Assembly: GCA_026415495.1 (NCBI GenBank)
Contig: JAOAGZ010000007.1
Span: 1 to 55,965 of the forward strand
Reading direction: 5' to 3'
DNA from: Eximiradius proteiniborus
Lineage (GTDB): Bacteria > Bacteroidota > Ignavibacteria > Kapaibacteriales > UBA2268
DNA: 55,965 bases
In this document: positions 8,808 to 17,464 of the stretch, piece by piece
How the letters are laid out: each line of letters begins with the position of its first letter
Position numbering within the stretch: position 1 is the stretch's first letter
Program-made: the position numbers and the translations under genes
Notes under the pieces: generated by a model
Databases searched by the model: none
Seen by the model: only the letters and a program-made list of their open reading frames with translations
What the model was told of the DNA's origin: nothing

Positions 8808-9600
8808 ATTTATCTAACTTATCTCTAAGGTCATTTAAGACCTGAGAATGAATTTGGCATATTCTACTCTCCGAAACATTCAAAATGTTCCCAATTTCTT
8901 TAAATGTCAGGTTCTCATAGTAGTATAAAGTCATAACAAGCCTTTTTTTCTCATTCAGCTGTTGCAGGAAATCTGTTAGCTGTTTTATTCTTTCATCATT
9001 TTCTAATTGTTGAAGGTAATCTTCATGATTTGTATCTGGTAGCTCAGCAATAAAATTGTAGTCCTCAAAATCTTCGTTGTTGTAATATGAACTTTCGCTA
9101 ATAGAATAAGATGATTTTGCTGCCGCTGCTGCTTGTAAATATGATTGATACTTATCAGGCGAAATATTTAATTTCTCAATAATTTCTGCTGCCGTAACTT
9201 CTCGTCCGGTTTGGCTGCTTAAAATATCTTTTGCTTGCAGAAAATCATGTGCTTTTTTCCGTGTTGAACGCGACAACCAGTCTAATTTCCTCATTTCATC
9301 TTGAATTATTCCCTTAATTCTTGGTATTGCATAAGATTCGAATTTCACACCTCGGGTAATATCAAATCGGTTTATTGCTTCATTTAATCCTAACATCCCA
9401 ACATTAATAAAATCATCCTCACTTAATATTGAATTATTCGGAATTTGCAACTGACTTACAACATATTTAACAAGCCACATATAGGAAAGCATAAGCTGGT
9501 GTTTGCTGTTTTCACTTCTTGTTATAGAAAAGCTTTCCCATACTTCTTTCAACTCTTCGGGCGATAAAATTGTCTCTTTATGTGAATTTCTTTTGCTCAT
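8794..9600 (-). CDS. fliA: RNA polymerase sigma factor for flagellar operons (sigma-28, FliA/WhiG type)
   Basis: A 268-residue sigma-70 family member with regions 2, 3 and 4. Region 2 contains NVGMLGLNEAINRFD followed by GVKFESYAIPRIKGIIQDEMRKLDWLSRS, the hallmark of FliA/WhiG. Region 3 follows at about 130-165. Region 4 has RLVMTLYYYENLTFKEIGNILNVSESRICQIHSQ, a helix-turn-helix that reads the -35 element. It is a little longer than enteric FliA (about 240) owing to a Ser/Ala/Tyr-rich linker between regions 3 and 4. It should direct late flagellar and chemotaxis genes. The cluster position after flhF-flhG is the classical arrangement in many flagellates. No anti-sigma FlgM gene is visible nearby. 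Confidence 0.92.
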   Translation of the reverse strand: MSKRNSHKETILSPEELKEVWESFSITRSENSKHQLMLSYMWLVKYVVSQLQIPNNSILSEDDFINVGMLGLNEAINRFDITRGVKFESYAIPRIKGIIQDEMRKLDWLSRSTRKKAHDFLQAKDILSSQTGREVTAAEIIEKLNISPDKYQSYLQAAAAAKSSYSISESSYYNNEDFEDYNFIAELPDTNHEDYLQQLENDERIKQLTDFLQQLNEKKRLVMTLYYYENLTFKEIGNILNVSESRICQIHSQVLNDLRDKLDKYENA

Positions 9601-9612
9601 TTATTTATGCTA

Positions 9613-10377
9613 TTATTTCATTATTTCGTTCAAATAATCAATATCTTCGTTGCTCTGCTCTTCTTTTATGCTTTGTTCCTGCTCAATAGAAAAATCATTT
9701 AAGTCATCATTAATTGATATTGACGTTTCTGGCAACGAAAATTGTTCATTACTATCTTCAATTAAGTCAGCCACACCATCTGAATTAACTTCCTCTTCCT
9801 TTTGATTAATTGGCGGTATTTGTTTAGCTTCCTGCTTTGATGACAACATTTCAGGCTCTTTATACTCATTGCTTCTCATAGAAGCCAAATCACGTTCTAA
9901 TATCTGCAGTTTTGCTTCTTCTGCTTCTCTCAATCTTTGTGTTTCGATTTCTTCTCTTTCTCGTTCAATTCGCTGTTGTTCTTCAAGTTCCTTCTTTTTA
10001 TCCTCGCTTATCATCAATACAGTGGCTACCATAATTATTCCGATTCCGAAATAAAAAAATGTAAAAATCAGGAACAAATATATCAGTGTTGTTTTTAAAT
10101 CTAATTCAAGCCAAAAATACAAAACAATAGACATTATCATTGTTGCAAGCAACGATAAATGAAGCAACAACTTGAACGGAAGATTAACTAATGTTTTTAT
10201 TCGCTTAATTTCTTGTTTGCGTTCTTCTTTAATTCTTTTTTCTTTGAGCTTCCGCTTTTGCTCTTTTTCTTTTTGCATTTTAGCAATAAGAGCTTTTTCT
10301 TCCTTTTCCTTTTGCTTAAGCTCCTTTTCTCGCTTCTGTTCTTCTGGTGATAATATTTTACTCTCTTCTTTTGCCAT
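9613..10377 (-). CDS. Coiled-coil / two-membrane-helix / coiled-coil protein of unknown function
   Basis: A 254-residue protein I cannot assign to a family. Residues 1-62 are a Lys/Glu-rich amphipathic helix (EEQKREKELKQKEKEEKAL and similar). Residues about 66-122 hold two hydrophobic helices (LPFKLLLHLSLLATMIMSIVLYF, then TTLIYLFLIFTFFYFGIGIIMV). Residues 128-170 form a second Glu/Arg-rich coiled coil. The last 80 residues are acidic and low complexity. Both ends would face the cytoplasm if the helices form a hairpin. It sits 50 bases after flhG and 12 bases before fliA on the same strand, so it is very probably co-transcribed with them. A role in flagellar placement or assembly is inference from that position. 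Confidence 0.75.
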   Translation of the reverse strand: MAKEESKILSPEEQKREKELKQKEKEEKALIAKMQKEKEQKRKLKEKRIKEERKQEIKRIKTLVNLPFKLLLHLSLLATMIMSIVLYFWLELDLKTTLIYLFLIFTFFYFGIGIIMVATVLMISEDKKKELEEQQRIEREREEIETQRLREAEEAKLQILERDLASMRSNEYKEPEMLSSKQEAKQIPPINQKEEEVNSDGVADLIEDSNEQFSLPETSISINDDLNDFSIEQEQSIKEEQSNEDIDYLNEIMK

Positions 10378-10427
10378 TTTCGATTACTTTTTCTTATTTA
10401 TACGAATTTAGTTTCAAAAATTGTATG

Positions 10428-11231
10428 TTAATTTGATATTTCGTTTGTAGCATATACTGATTTGTTCGTTCTTTGAAAAATATACCGGCAAAACTCGCGT
10501 ACAGCTTTGCTTATTTCCTCATCTGGATCTGTTTGAACAAATATTTCTTGTTTTATTATCGATTGCCGTACAATTCTACTATATGGGATTATTCCTGCAA
10601 CTTCTGCCTTGAAACCTAAAAATTTCTCAGTTGCAAGATTCATTTTTGTTGCAATGTCGCTTCCATCATCTAAATCAATTGTGTTATTTACTATTAGTTT
10701 TATTTTATCTATATCCATATATTCTCTAAAAACCTTTATCAGAGCATACCCATCAAGTAGCGAAGTCGGTTCGTCAGTAATCACTAAACAATTAATATCT
10801 GAAATTAATGCCAATTCCATATTAATATTATTCAATCCAGCAGGTGTATCAAAAATTATATAATCATAGTTTGTTTTATTAATTAAATCTCGATAAATAT
10901 CTTCAAAACGGAATTTATCCTCCTCATCATTTGAAAATGTTGCTGGTTCGTCAGATAATATATGCAAATTCTCATTAATAGTGAAGATAGCTTTCTCAAC
11001 TGGTACTATACCTTTATATACGTCGCCAAGCCGGATAGGTGGTTCAACTCCATAAAATAAATGAGTATTTGGAAATTTTCTGTTTGCATCCCATACCAAT
11101 ACTTTACAGTTCATCTCCGACAAAACGTATGCTACATTTGCCGAAAGAACACTTTTCCCTACCCCTCCTTTTCCACTAATAAATGATATTTTATAAGGTG
11201 TATGTTTGAGTTCGCTCATCTGTTGAACCAT
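10428..11231 (-). CDS. flhG: FlhG/MinD-like ATPase (flagellar number control)
   Basis: A 267-residue deviant-Walker ATPase: FISGKGGVGKS near the N-terminus, DANRKFPNTH as switch I region, and YDYIIFDTPAGLN as the Walker B/switch II. MinD-family proteins of this length next to flhF limit flagellar number and stimulate FlhF GTPase. The N-terminal tail before the P-loop is only about 14 residues and lacks an obvious DQAxxLR activation motif, so coupling to FlhF may differ from that in Bacillus or Vibrio. The C-terminus ends without an obvious long amphipathic membrane-targeting helix. It starts 3 bases after the flhF stop, showing tight operon coupling. Confidence 0.88.
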   Translation of the reverse strand: MVQQMSELKHTPYKISFISGKGGVGKSVLSANVAYVLSEMNCKVLVWDANRKFPNTHLFYGVEPPIRLGDVYKGIVPVEKAIFTINENLHILSDEPATFSNDEEDKFRFEDIYRDLINKTNYDYIIFDTPAGLNNINMELALISDINCLVITDEPTSLLDGYALIKVFREYMDIDKIKLIVNNTIDLDDGSDIATKMNLATEKFLGFKAEVAGIIPYSRIVRQSIIKQEIFVQTDPDEEISKAVREFCRYIFQRTNKSVYATNEISN

Positions 11232-11234
11232 TTC

Positions 11235-12344
11235 TTATTCTTCAATATTTAACATTAATTCTGCAATTTTATATCTATCAGCAGGTTCAATATCATCGGG
11301 TATTCTCTGTCCCTTTGTTACGTATGCAATAGGTAATCCCGCTTCTGCAATTACTGGAATAATCCCCCCGATTGTTTCGCATTCATCTATTTTACTTAAT
11401 ATTACTCCGCTTAATCTGAATTTCGAATATTTATCTAATATTTTTCTGGTCGTTGCATTAGACAAGGTTGAGTTAATAACCAAATATGTCAAATTGGGTT
11501 CGGCCATCTCGAAGTAATCTGCTAATTCACTGATGTTTTCTTCCGAATTATGGTTTCTTCCAATAGTATCAATTAAAATCAAATCGTAATCTGTTTTGGC
11601 TTTTTGCACTATATCGCGAAGCTCATCGGGAGAATATGCCGCCTTAAACGGAATTCCTACAATTGCAGACATTGTTTGTAATTGTTCAGCACCACCAATT
11701 TTATAAGTATCAGCAGAAACTATTAATATGTTTTTATTTGTTAATAACTTTACTATTACCGCAATTTTGACAAGCGAAGTAGTTTTACCACATCCCGTAT
11801 TTCCTATAAACATTGCTACTGTTTTTTCTGTCATCACATTTAACGGTTTAAGTATCTTAATTTTTTCTGCAAATATTTCTTTAGCATAGTTGATTGCTGG
11901 CGAATATTCAACATTGATATTTATATTGGACACTTTCCCGACAATTTCTAATGCATAATTTTCTGGAAATTCATTTAATATTAGTCTCTTGTATAATTTA
12001 GAAAATACAGGCGAAAGACTTCCGGAGTATTTATATTTCAAATTGCTGTTAATGATTGCAAGCGTATTCTTTATTTCACTTATCTCTTTCAGAAAAATTG
12101 CTTCCCCTAATAGTTCTGTTTTTTCTTGAGGGAGGTTTTCCTGTTTTGGAGTGTCTGCGATTTTGGTAGCCTTGCTATGCTTGTTTATGTCGTCAATTGC
12201 TGCTACAATTTCAATGTATTCACTTCCTGTTGCTGGATTTATCATTGTTCTGCTGGATAATATTACGGCGTCTTCGCCTAACTCTCTTATTACCAGCGAC
12301 TTGCCTTCCTTAATGTTTTCTGCGGTAAACTTCTTTATTCTCAT
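11235..12344 (-). CDS. flhF: Flagellar biosynthesis GTPase FlhF
   Basis: About 369 residues. The N-terminal B domain begins MRIKKFTAENIKEGKSLVIRE and LGEDAVILSSRTM, typical of FlhF. A linker with helical N domain follows, then an SRP-type G domain from about residue 165: GNTGCGKTTSLVKIA (G1), LILIDTIGRNH (G3, DTxGR) and LSKIDEC (G4). FlhF fixes the site of flagellum assembly at the cell pole and recruits early basal-body proteins. I prefer the ATG at complement 12342-12344 over an in-frame TTG six bases upstream. The gene is followed immediately by flhG. No flhA or flhB lies upstream here, unlike many flagellar loci. Confidence 0.92.
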   Translation of the reverse strand: MRIKKFTAENIKEGKSLVIRELGEDAVILSSRTMINPATGSEYIEIVAAIDDINKHSKATKIADTPKQENLPQEKTELLGEAIFLKEISEIKNTLAIINSNLKYKYSGSLSPVFSKLYKRLILNEFPENYALEIVGKVSNININVEYSPAINYAKEIFAEKIKILKPLNVMTEKTVAMFIGNTGCGKTTSLVKIAVIVKLLTNKNILIVSADTYKIGGAEQLQTMSAIVGIPFKAAYSPDELRDIVQKAKTDYDLILIDTIGRNHNSEENISELADYFEMAEPNLTYLVINSTLSNATTRKILDKYSKFRLSGVILSKIDECETIGGIIPVIAEAGLPIAYVTKGQRIPDDIEPADRYKIAELMLNIEE

Positions 12345-12437
12345 TTTCAATCAACCATTATTTTTATTAAAGGCAAGAAAGAAAAAAATATGCCATAATT
12401 TGAATATCTTTGAGATAAATTCGATTATTAAGAAATA

Positions 12438-13106
12438 TTAACGAATAATACTCTTTTTAATCTCTTCTGGGATGTGATATTTTCCGTCTTTTTTCTTTTG
12501 TTTATAGACGGGCTCCAAAATGATTTGTTCTTGAGGAGTTTTATTTTTAGGGGATTTTTTGATGTCCTTTTCAGGGCTTGCACCAACCGATTGAATTTCT
12601 TGCTTGTGCTTTTCTTTTGTTAGCTCTTGTTCTGGAACAATGTTTTGATTTGTTTTATCTAATGCCGGAAGTATTTGCTCGTTAATGTTTGAAAAATGCT
12701 CAATAAAATATCCGGCAGGTATTTTATCATATTTGATTAGTTGATTTGTAGCCAATATTTTTAAAAAGGGATCAATTGGAATATAAAGCAAATTGTTTAT
12801 TGAAATTACAGGTAAATTCATTTGGAATATATTACTGATTTCTTCCTTTTTAATGAATACGAAAAATGAACTATTTGCAAATCTTATTTGAAAGTTTTTA
12901 TCTTCAATTATATTATTTTTTATTGTTGCAGAAGGAAATATTACGGATACAATGAAGTTCAGTTCAGCATATTGCACATTATTAAACCGTATTGCCTTCA
13001 GTGGATATGATTTTTGATTTACGATAATATTAGCCGAAATACTTCCCGGACTTGAAATAAAACAGAGAATAAATGAAATCACTATATATCTTATTACTTT
13101 TCTCAT
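12438..13106 (-). CDS. Secreted protein with a copper-amine-oxidase-N-like (stalk) domain
   Basis: A 222-residue protein with an N-terminal signal peptide (VIRYIVISFILCFISSPGSISA). Residues about 25-130 look like the small alpha/beta domain often called copper amine oxidase N-terminal or stalk domain: VNQKSYPLKAIRFNNVQYAELN..., then FQIRFANSSFFVFI and LPVISINNLLYIPIDPFLKIL. In relatives this precedes an N-acetylmuramoyl-L-alanine amidase, but here only a Lys/Gln-rich tail follows and no catalytic domain. It lies 93 bases upstream of flhF and may head the same transcript. The domain assignment is from pattern resemblance and is moderate. Confidence 0.6.
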   Translation of the reverse strand: MRKVIRYIVISFILCFISSPGSISANIIVNQKSYPLKAIRFNNVQYAELNFIVSVIFPSATIKNNIIEDKNFQIRFANSSFFVFIKKEEISNIFQMNLPVISINNLLYIPIDPFLKILATNQLIKYDKIPAGYFIEHFSNINEQILPALDKTNQNIVPEQELTKEKHKQEIQSVGASPEKDIKKSPKNKTPQEQIILEPVYKQKKKDGKYHIPEEIKKSIIR

Positions 13107-13193
13107 TAATCATACAATAGAAATAGTAATGTATATTCTCAAAATTAATCTTAATTATCGGAAAATCAAAATATTACTTGAACCTTCAGTAAA

Positions 13194-13202
13194 TGTGGAT
13201 AA
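13194..13202 (-). promoter_or_regulatory. Consensus DnaA box upstream of dnaN
   Basis: The plus strand reads TGTGGATAA, the exact reverse complement of the consensus DnaA box TTATCCACA. It lies 74 bases before the dnaN ATG and 87 bases from the divergent start of the secreted-protein gene. A T/A-rich stretch follows (about 13203-13260). Only one perfect box is visible, so it may mark DnaA control of dnaN-recF or a piece of an origin. Confidence 0.55.
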
Positions 13203-13276
13203 ATATCTTTATCTATTTTTTGATTTTTTTTGTAATTTGTAAACTGATATGGTATAAATTATTATTGGTGTTAAAT

Positions 13277-14437
13277 ATGAAATTTACAGCTAATCTACTT
13301 GATTTCTCTAAGCTTTTGCAAAAAGTCGTGCCTGCAATTCCACCAAAATCAACTTTACCTGTGCTTGAACACTTGAAATTTGAACTTAAAGATAACGTTT
13401 TGACTGTTGTAGCTACCGATCAAGATATAAGCATTATGAGCTCTATCGAAGTTCAGGATGGCGTTAGTGGTGGCATTCTCGTTCCAGCCCGTATGCTGAA
13501 CGATATTGTAAAAGCTTTGGATGCTTCAAGCACTTTTACTTTTTCGAGTAACGAGGATAATTTTGACATTCACATTGTTACTACCAATGGCAACTATACA
13601 ATAAAAGGACTTAATCCTGAAGAATATATTCAACTTCCTGAACTATTTGAATCCGAAAAACCAGATATTTCAAATAATAAATTCAGCGTTAGCTTTTCAG
13701 AGGGCGTGCTCCAAAGACTTGCAAATAAAACTGCTTTTGCCGTTTCAACTGATGAATATCGTCCATCAATGAACGGTGCTTTATTCCAATTCAGAAACAA
13801 TTATATTTATGCAGTTGCAACGGACAGTTTTCGTTTGGTGCGAGCCAAATCTGAGGACGAAAAATATGTATTCGAAGAGGAATTCGACGTGCTTATTCCT
13901 TTGCGTATGTTGGAATTTCTGCGTAAAATTTCCACCGAAGTCAAAATGTCTATGATTTTAGGGCTCGACAAAATTACACACGTTAGAATTGACTACGACA
14001 ATACTGTTATTGTTTCCCGCGTTATCGACGAAAAATTCCCGCCATACGAAAGTGTTATTCCGCAAAATATAAATGCTGTCGTTACGCTCGATAGCAAGGT
14101 GTTCCTCTCTACTCTTAAACGTGTTTCTCTTTTCGCAAGTAATTTTTCTAAACTCGTTAGAATGCGTTTCGAGAACAATGAAGTTACAATGTCTGCCGAA
14201 GAAGAATCCACCGGCAACTACGCCGAAGAAAAAATTCCTTGCCAGTATTCAGGTGAGAAAATTGAAGTTGGGTTCAATTGGAAAAACCTCGAAGAAGTTG
14301 TTGCTAATGTTGATAATAACGAAACGGATAATAATTTGATTGAACTGCAGTTTCTCGAACCTGTTAAACCTGTTCTGGTTATGCCTAAGCGCGAAAATCC
14401 TATGTTGCTTTCACTTATTATGCCGATTAGAATATAA
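13277..14437 (+). CDS. dnaN: DNA polymerase III beta subunit (sliding clamp)
   Basis: A 386-residue clamp subunit beginning MKFTANLLDFSKLLQKVVPAIPPKSTLPVLEHL. The protein has three repeated clamp domains; the end LVMPKRENPMLLSLIMPIRI matches the family tail (usually MPMR.). I reject an in-frame upstream ATG at 13193 because it adds a hydrophobic 28-residue leader absent from clamps and overlaps the DnaA box. The clamp tethers replicative polymerase and many repair enzymes to DNA. It is followed by recF after 3 bases. The classical dnaA gene is not upstream; a divergent unrelated gene is there instead. Confidence 0.96.
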   Translation: MKFTANLLDFSKLLQKVVPAIPPKSTLPVLEHLKFELKDNVLTVVATDQDISIMSSIEVQDGVSGGILVPARMLNDIVKALDASSTFTFSSNEDNFDIHIVTTNGNYTIKGLNPEEYIQLPELFESEKPDISNNKFSVSFSEGVLQRLANKTAFAVSTDEYRPSMNGALFQFRNNYIYAVATDSFRLVRAKSEDEKYVFEEEFDVLIPLRMLEFLRKISTEVKMSMILGLDKITHVRIDYDNTVIVSRVIDEKFPPYESVIPQNINAVVTLDSKVFLSTLKRVSLFASNFSKLVRMRFENNEVTMSAEEESTGNYAEEKIPCQYSGEKIEVGFNWKNLEEVVANVDNNETDNNLIELQFLEPVKPVLVMPKRENPMLLSLIMPIRI

Positions 14438-14440
14438 GAA

Positions 14441-15553
14441 ATGATTATTGAGAATATTTCAATTTATAATCTGCGTTGCCATAGGCAACGCTTTTTTGAA
14501 TTTTCCGATTCAATTAATGTAATTTATGGTAATAATGGTGTTGGGAAAACAACTATTCTCGAAGCAATCTCTATTGCATCAATTTCAAAGAGTTTCCTTC
14601 CTATAAGTGATTCTCTGTTAGTTAGATACGGCGAAAATAATTACAAAATTGATATTTCGACTATTAATCATCTGAACTTGAAAGAAACTTTATCCATTGA
14701 ATATTCTCTCGGTGGTCGAAAAAATATTACAAATGGATATGGTGAAAAACTTCAACCCAAAGATATTATCGGCGCTATCCCAACAATAATTCTTTCGCCA
14801 GACCTCAAAAGCATCACCAGCGGGGCACCTTCTGCTCGTCGTTCTTTTTTCGACGGCATCCTCTGCCAGACAAGCAAAGTCTATCTTGATAATTTAGTCC
14901 AATATAAAAAATGCTTGAAAAATAGAAATAATTTGTTGCTTGCTCTAAAGAAAAACTCTTATTTCGACGAAAGCGAATTTGTTGAATGGACTAAATTGCT
15001 AATTCACTACTCTGCAGAAATCATTTGGAAGAGAATTTGCTTTTTCAATGATTTTCTACCTTATTTTTTTGATGAATATAGAAAAATCTCTAACGAAAAT
15101 GATGAAATAATGGCGATGTATAAACCATTCGCCTTCGAAGAACCCAACAATATTCATTCAAAAGAAGAGATTTTGAGCAAATTATCTGAAATTGCTGATA
15201 AATATAAAAATATCGAAAAATTCCGCTTCCAAACCTTATTTGGTCCACACAAAGATGAACTTTCAATTTATATTAATGGTGGATTAGCCAAAGATTTTGC
15301 TTCTCAGGGACAACATAAATCCCTTCTAATTGCTTTGAAACTTGCCGAATATTACTACATATTAAATAATCACACCGAAAAACCGATTATTTTGCTCGAC
15401 GACATTTTCTCTGAACTAGACCAGGAAAGAAGTTCAAAAGTACTACATCTTATGGATTTCAACAGAACCCAGGTGTTTATTACTATGACAAATCCGCAAT
15501 TTTTGAACTCTTATAAGCCTGTGCAGGATATTAATCTAATAAACATCACTTGA
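14441..15553 (+). CDS. recF: DNA replication and repair protein RecF
   Basis: A 370-residue SMC-like ATPase. The N-terminus shows ISIYNLRCHRQRFFEF and the Walker A NVIYGNNGVGKTTILEAI. The family signature ILSPDLKSITSGAPSARRSFFDG appears near residue 120. ASQGQHKSLLIALKLAE is the ABC signature region and PIILLDDIFSELDQERS the Walker B. RecF works with RecO and RecR to load RecA at gaps. It begins 3 bases after the dnaN stop, the conserved dnaN-recF pairing. Full length compared with the family (about 360-370). Confidence 0.96.
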   Translation: MIIENISIYNLRCHRQRFFEFSDSINVIYGNNGVGKTTILEAISIASISKSFLPISDSLLVRYGENNYKIDISTINHLNLKETLSIEYSLGGRKNITNGYGEKLQPKDIIGAIPTIILSPDLKSITSGAPSARRSFFDGILCQTSKVYLDNLVQYKKCLKNRNNLLLALKKNSYFDESEFVEWTKLLIHYSAEIIWKRICFFNDFLPYFFDEYRKISNENDEIMAMYKPFAFEEPNNIHSKEEILSKLSEIADKYKNIEKFRFQTLFGPHKDELSIYINGGLAKDFASQGQHKSLLIALKLAEYYYILNNHTEKPIILLDDIFSELDQERSSKVLHLMDFNRTQVFITMTNPQFLNSYKPVQDINLINIT

Positions 15554-15611
15554 TTTGCGAACTGTTTAGTTTTATTCATCAGAATTTGTTACTAAATTAA
15601 CACTTCTTTTG

Positions 15612-15619
15612 TATATTTG
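15612..15619 (+). promoter_or_regulatory. Putative -7 promoter element for the acyltransferase gene
   Basis: TATATTTG matches TAnnTTTG and lies 27 bases before the ATG at 15647. The nearest upstream TTG is about 23 bases away, longer than the usual spacer, so the -33 element is doubtful. Confidence 0.3.
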
Positions 15620-15646
15620 TTTTGTTTTTTAATTGTAATGATTTTT

Positions 15647-17377
15647 ATGAAAAAAATTGATTTATACGAAATTTTGCAAAAAAAAGCTCCGAAGTTGTTC
15701 AGTAAGCCTTCATTCATCTCTTCGCTTATCCTGTATTTCTTAGAAAAAATATTTAAAATCAAGCTAATTAATAGCTTTCTTGAACGTAAAGGGCATCTCA
15801 ATGGTATTGATTTTATAAATGCACTGTTCGAAGAACTTAATTTTACATACAATATTTCTGAAAAATCTAAATACCGTATTCCTTCAGAAGGCAAAGCAGT
15901 AGTAGTTTCCAACCACCCACTCGGTGGATTAGATGGTTTGGCTCTTATCAAATGTATATATGAAATTCGTCAGGATGTCAAAATTGTTGCCAACGACGTT
16001 CTTGCAAATATTGAGAACTTAAAAGACTTCTTTTTGCCTTTTGATTTATTCAATCCAATCGGACAAAAAGATAATATTAAAAACATTGAAAAAGCACTTG
16101 CAAATGATGAAATAGTGATCTTTTTCCCTGCTGGAGAAGTCTCCCGTATGTCTTGGCGAGGCATTCGGGACGGCAAATGGAAAAAAGGAGCTATTCGCTT
16201 TGCTAAATATGCAAACGCACCCATTCTTCCGGCTTTTGTCATTGGGAAAAATAGTCTGTCCTTCTATTTGCTATCATTGTTATGGAGACGGATTGGAATG
16301 TTCTTGCTTCCAAGAGAGCTCTTCAAACAGAAAAATAAAACAGTTACTATAAAATTTGGAGATTTGATACCAATTGCCAACTTAGATAAAGTTGTAAATC
16401 AAAAGCTTCAGCTCAATCTTCTTAAACGCCACGTCTATAGAGTTGGGAAAGGCAAGCGAGAAATATTTGCAACCGAGCAGGCTATAATTCATCCGGTCCC
16501 TGCCAAATTACTTAAAAGCGATCTGAACAATTCTATTCTGCTTGGCAATACCAAAGACGGCAAGAAAATTTATGTTTGCAAAAAAGATACTGCTCCAAAT
16601 ATTTTGCGCGAAATCGGACGCTTGCGCGAAATTACTTTCAGAAAAGTTGGTGAGGGTACCGGCAAAGTGCTTGATACAGACATTTATGATGAACATTACC
16701 ACCACATTGTTCTTTGGGACGAAGAACAATTAGAAATTATAGGTTCCTACCGTTTAGGTATTACAAGTGAAATTATTGCAGAACACGGAATTATGGGACT
16801 GTATAATTCGTCTCAATTTATTATTCATCGGGATTTTGATGAAGTTTTGTCCCAATCTATCGAGTTAGGACGTAGTTTTATTCAGCAAAAGTATTGGCGA
16901 AGCAACGCTCTCGATTATATTTGGCAGGGAATAGGGGCTTTCATTCAAAAATATCCGAATATTCGCTATCTTTGGGGAGCAGTTAGTATCAGCAACTCAT
17001 ATAGCGAATTAGCAAAGGTTCTTATTGTCTACTACTACAAAAAGTGGTATCAAGGTAATGAAAAATTCGCTACTCCAATAAATCCTTTTGTTATTTCCAA
17101 ACTTCAGGAAAAAGAAGCGGAAGCAATCTTTACAGGTAATACCTATGAAGAAGATTTCATTATCCTTAAAAACACTTTAAAAAATCTTGGTTTTTCGATT
17201 CCTGTTCTTTATCGGCGCTATACTGAATTGTGTAATTATGGCGGAGCAAAGTTTATCACATTTAGCATCGACGAAGGCTTTATGAATGCTATTGACGGGC
17301 TGATTTTATTGGATCTCCACGATTTGCGTCCCGAATATAAAGAAAGATATTATTTCCAGAAAAGCTTCGTTAATTAA
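15647..17377 (+). CDS. Bifunctional aminolipid acyltransferase (OlsF-like: PlsC-type plus GNAT/hemolysin-type)
   Basis: About 576 residues. The N-terminal half is a lysophospholipid acyltransferase-like domain: VVVSNHPLGGLDGLAL carries the His/Asp pair (spaced HX5D as in this subfamily), and FFPAGEVSR carries the acceptor-binding Glu. The C-terminal half, from about residue 320 (EIGRLREITFRKVGEGTGK, then IYDEHYHHIVLWD and IIGSYRLG), is the acetyltransferase-5 'hemolysin' domain of OlsB-type N-acyltransferases. OlsF of Serratia and Flavobacterium johnsoniae joins the two steps of ornithine-lipid synthesis in this way. The amino-acid headgroup made here cannot be told from sequence; glycine lipids are an alternative. 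I prefer the ATG at 15647; an in-frame ATG at 15638 is possible. Confidence 0.8.
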   Translation: MKKIDLYEILQKKAPKLFSKPSFISSLILYFLEKIFKIKLINSFLERKGHLNGIDFINALFEELNFTYNISEKSKYRIPSEGKAVVVSNHPLGGLDGLALIKCIYEIRQDVKIVANDVLANIENLKDFFLPFDLFNPIGQKDNIKNIEKALANDEIVIFFPAGEVSRMSWRGIRDGKWKKGAIRFAKYANAPILPAFVIGKNSLSFYLLSLLWRRIGMFLLPRELFKQKNKTVTIKFGDLIPIANLDKVVNQKLQLNLLKRHVYRVGKGKREIFATEQAIIHPVPAKLLKSDLNNSILLGNTKDGKKIYVCKKDTAPNILREIGRLREITFRKVGEGTGKVLDTDIYDEHYHHIVLWDEEQLEIIGSYRLGITSEIIAEHGIMGLYNSSQFIIHRDFDEVLSQSIELGRSFIQQKYWRSNALDYIWQGIGAFIQKYPNIRYLWGAVSISNSYSELAKVLIVYYYKKWYQGNEKFATPINPFVISKLQEKEAEAIFTGNTYEEDFIILKNTLKNLGFSIPVLYRRYTELCNYGGAKFITFSIDEGFMNAIDGLILLDLHDLRPEYKERYYFQKSFVN

Positions 17378-17464
17378 TTATTTTTGGAATTTTTGCGCAG
17401 CTCTAAAATTTCCAATAATATTTATCGTCTCTCTATATCTTTTGTTTTATGATATTTATTATCT

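Noticed and set aside
13193-13276. A 28-residue N-terminal extension of DnaN
   Set aside because: The extra residues are hydrophobic, overlap the DnaA box, and are unlike any clamp; the ATG at 13277 starts at the conserved MKFT.
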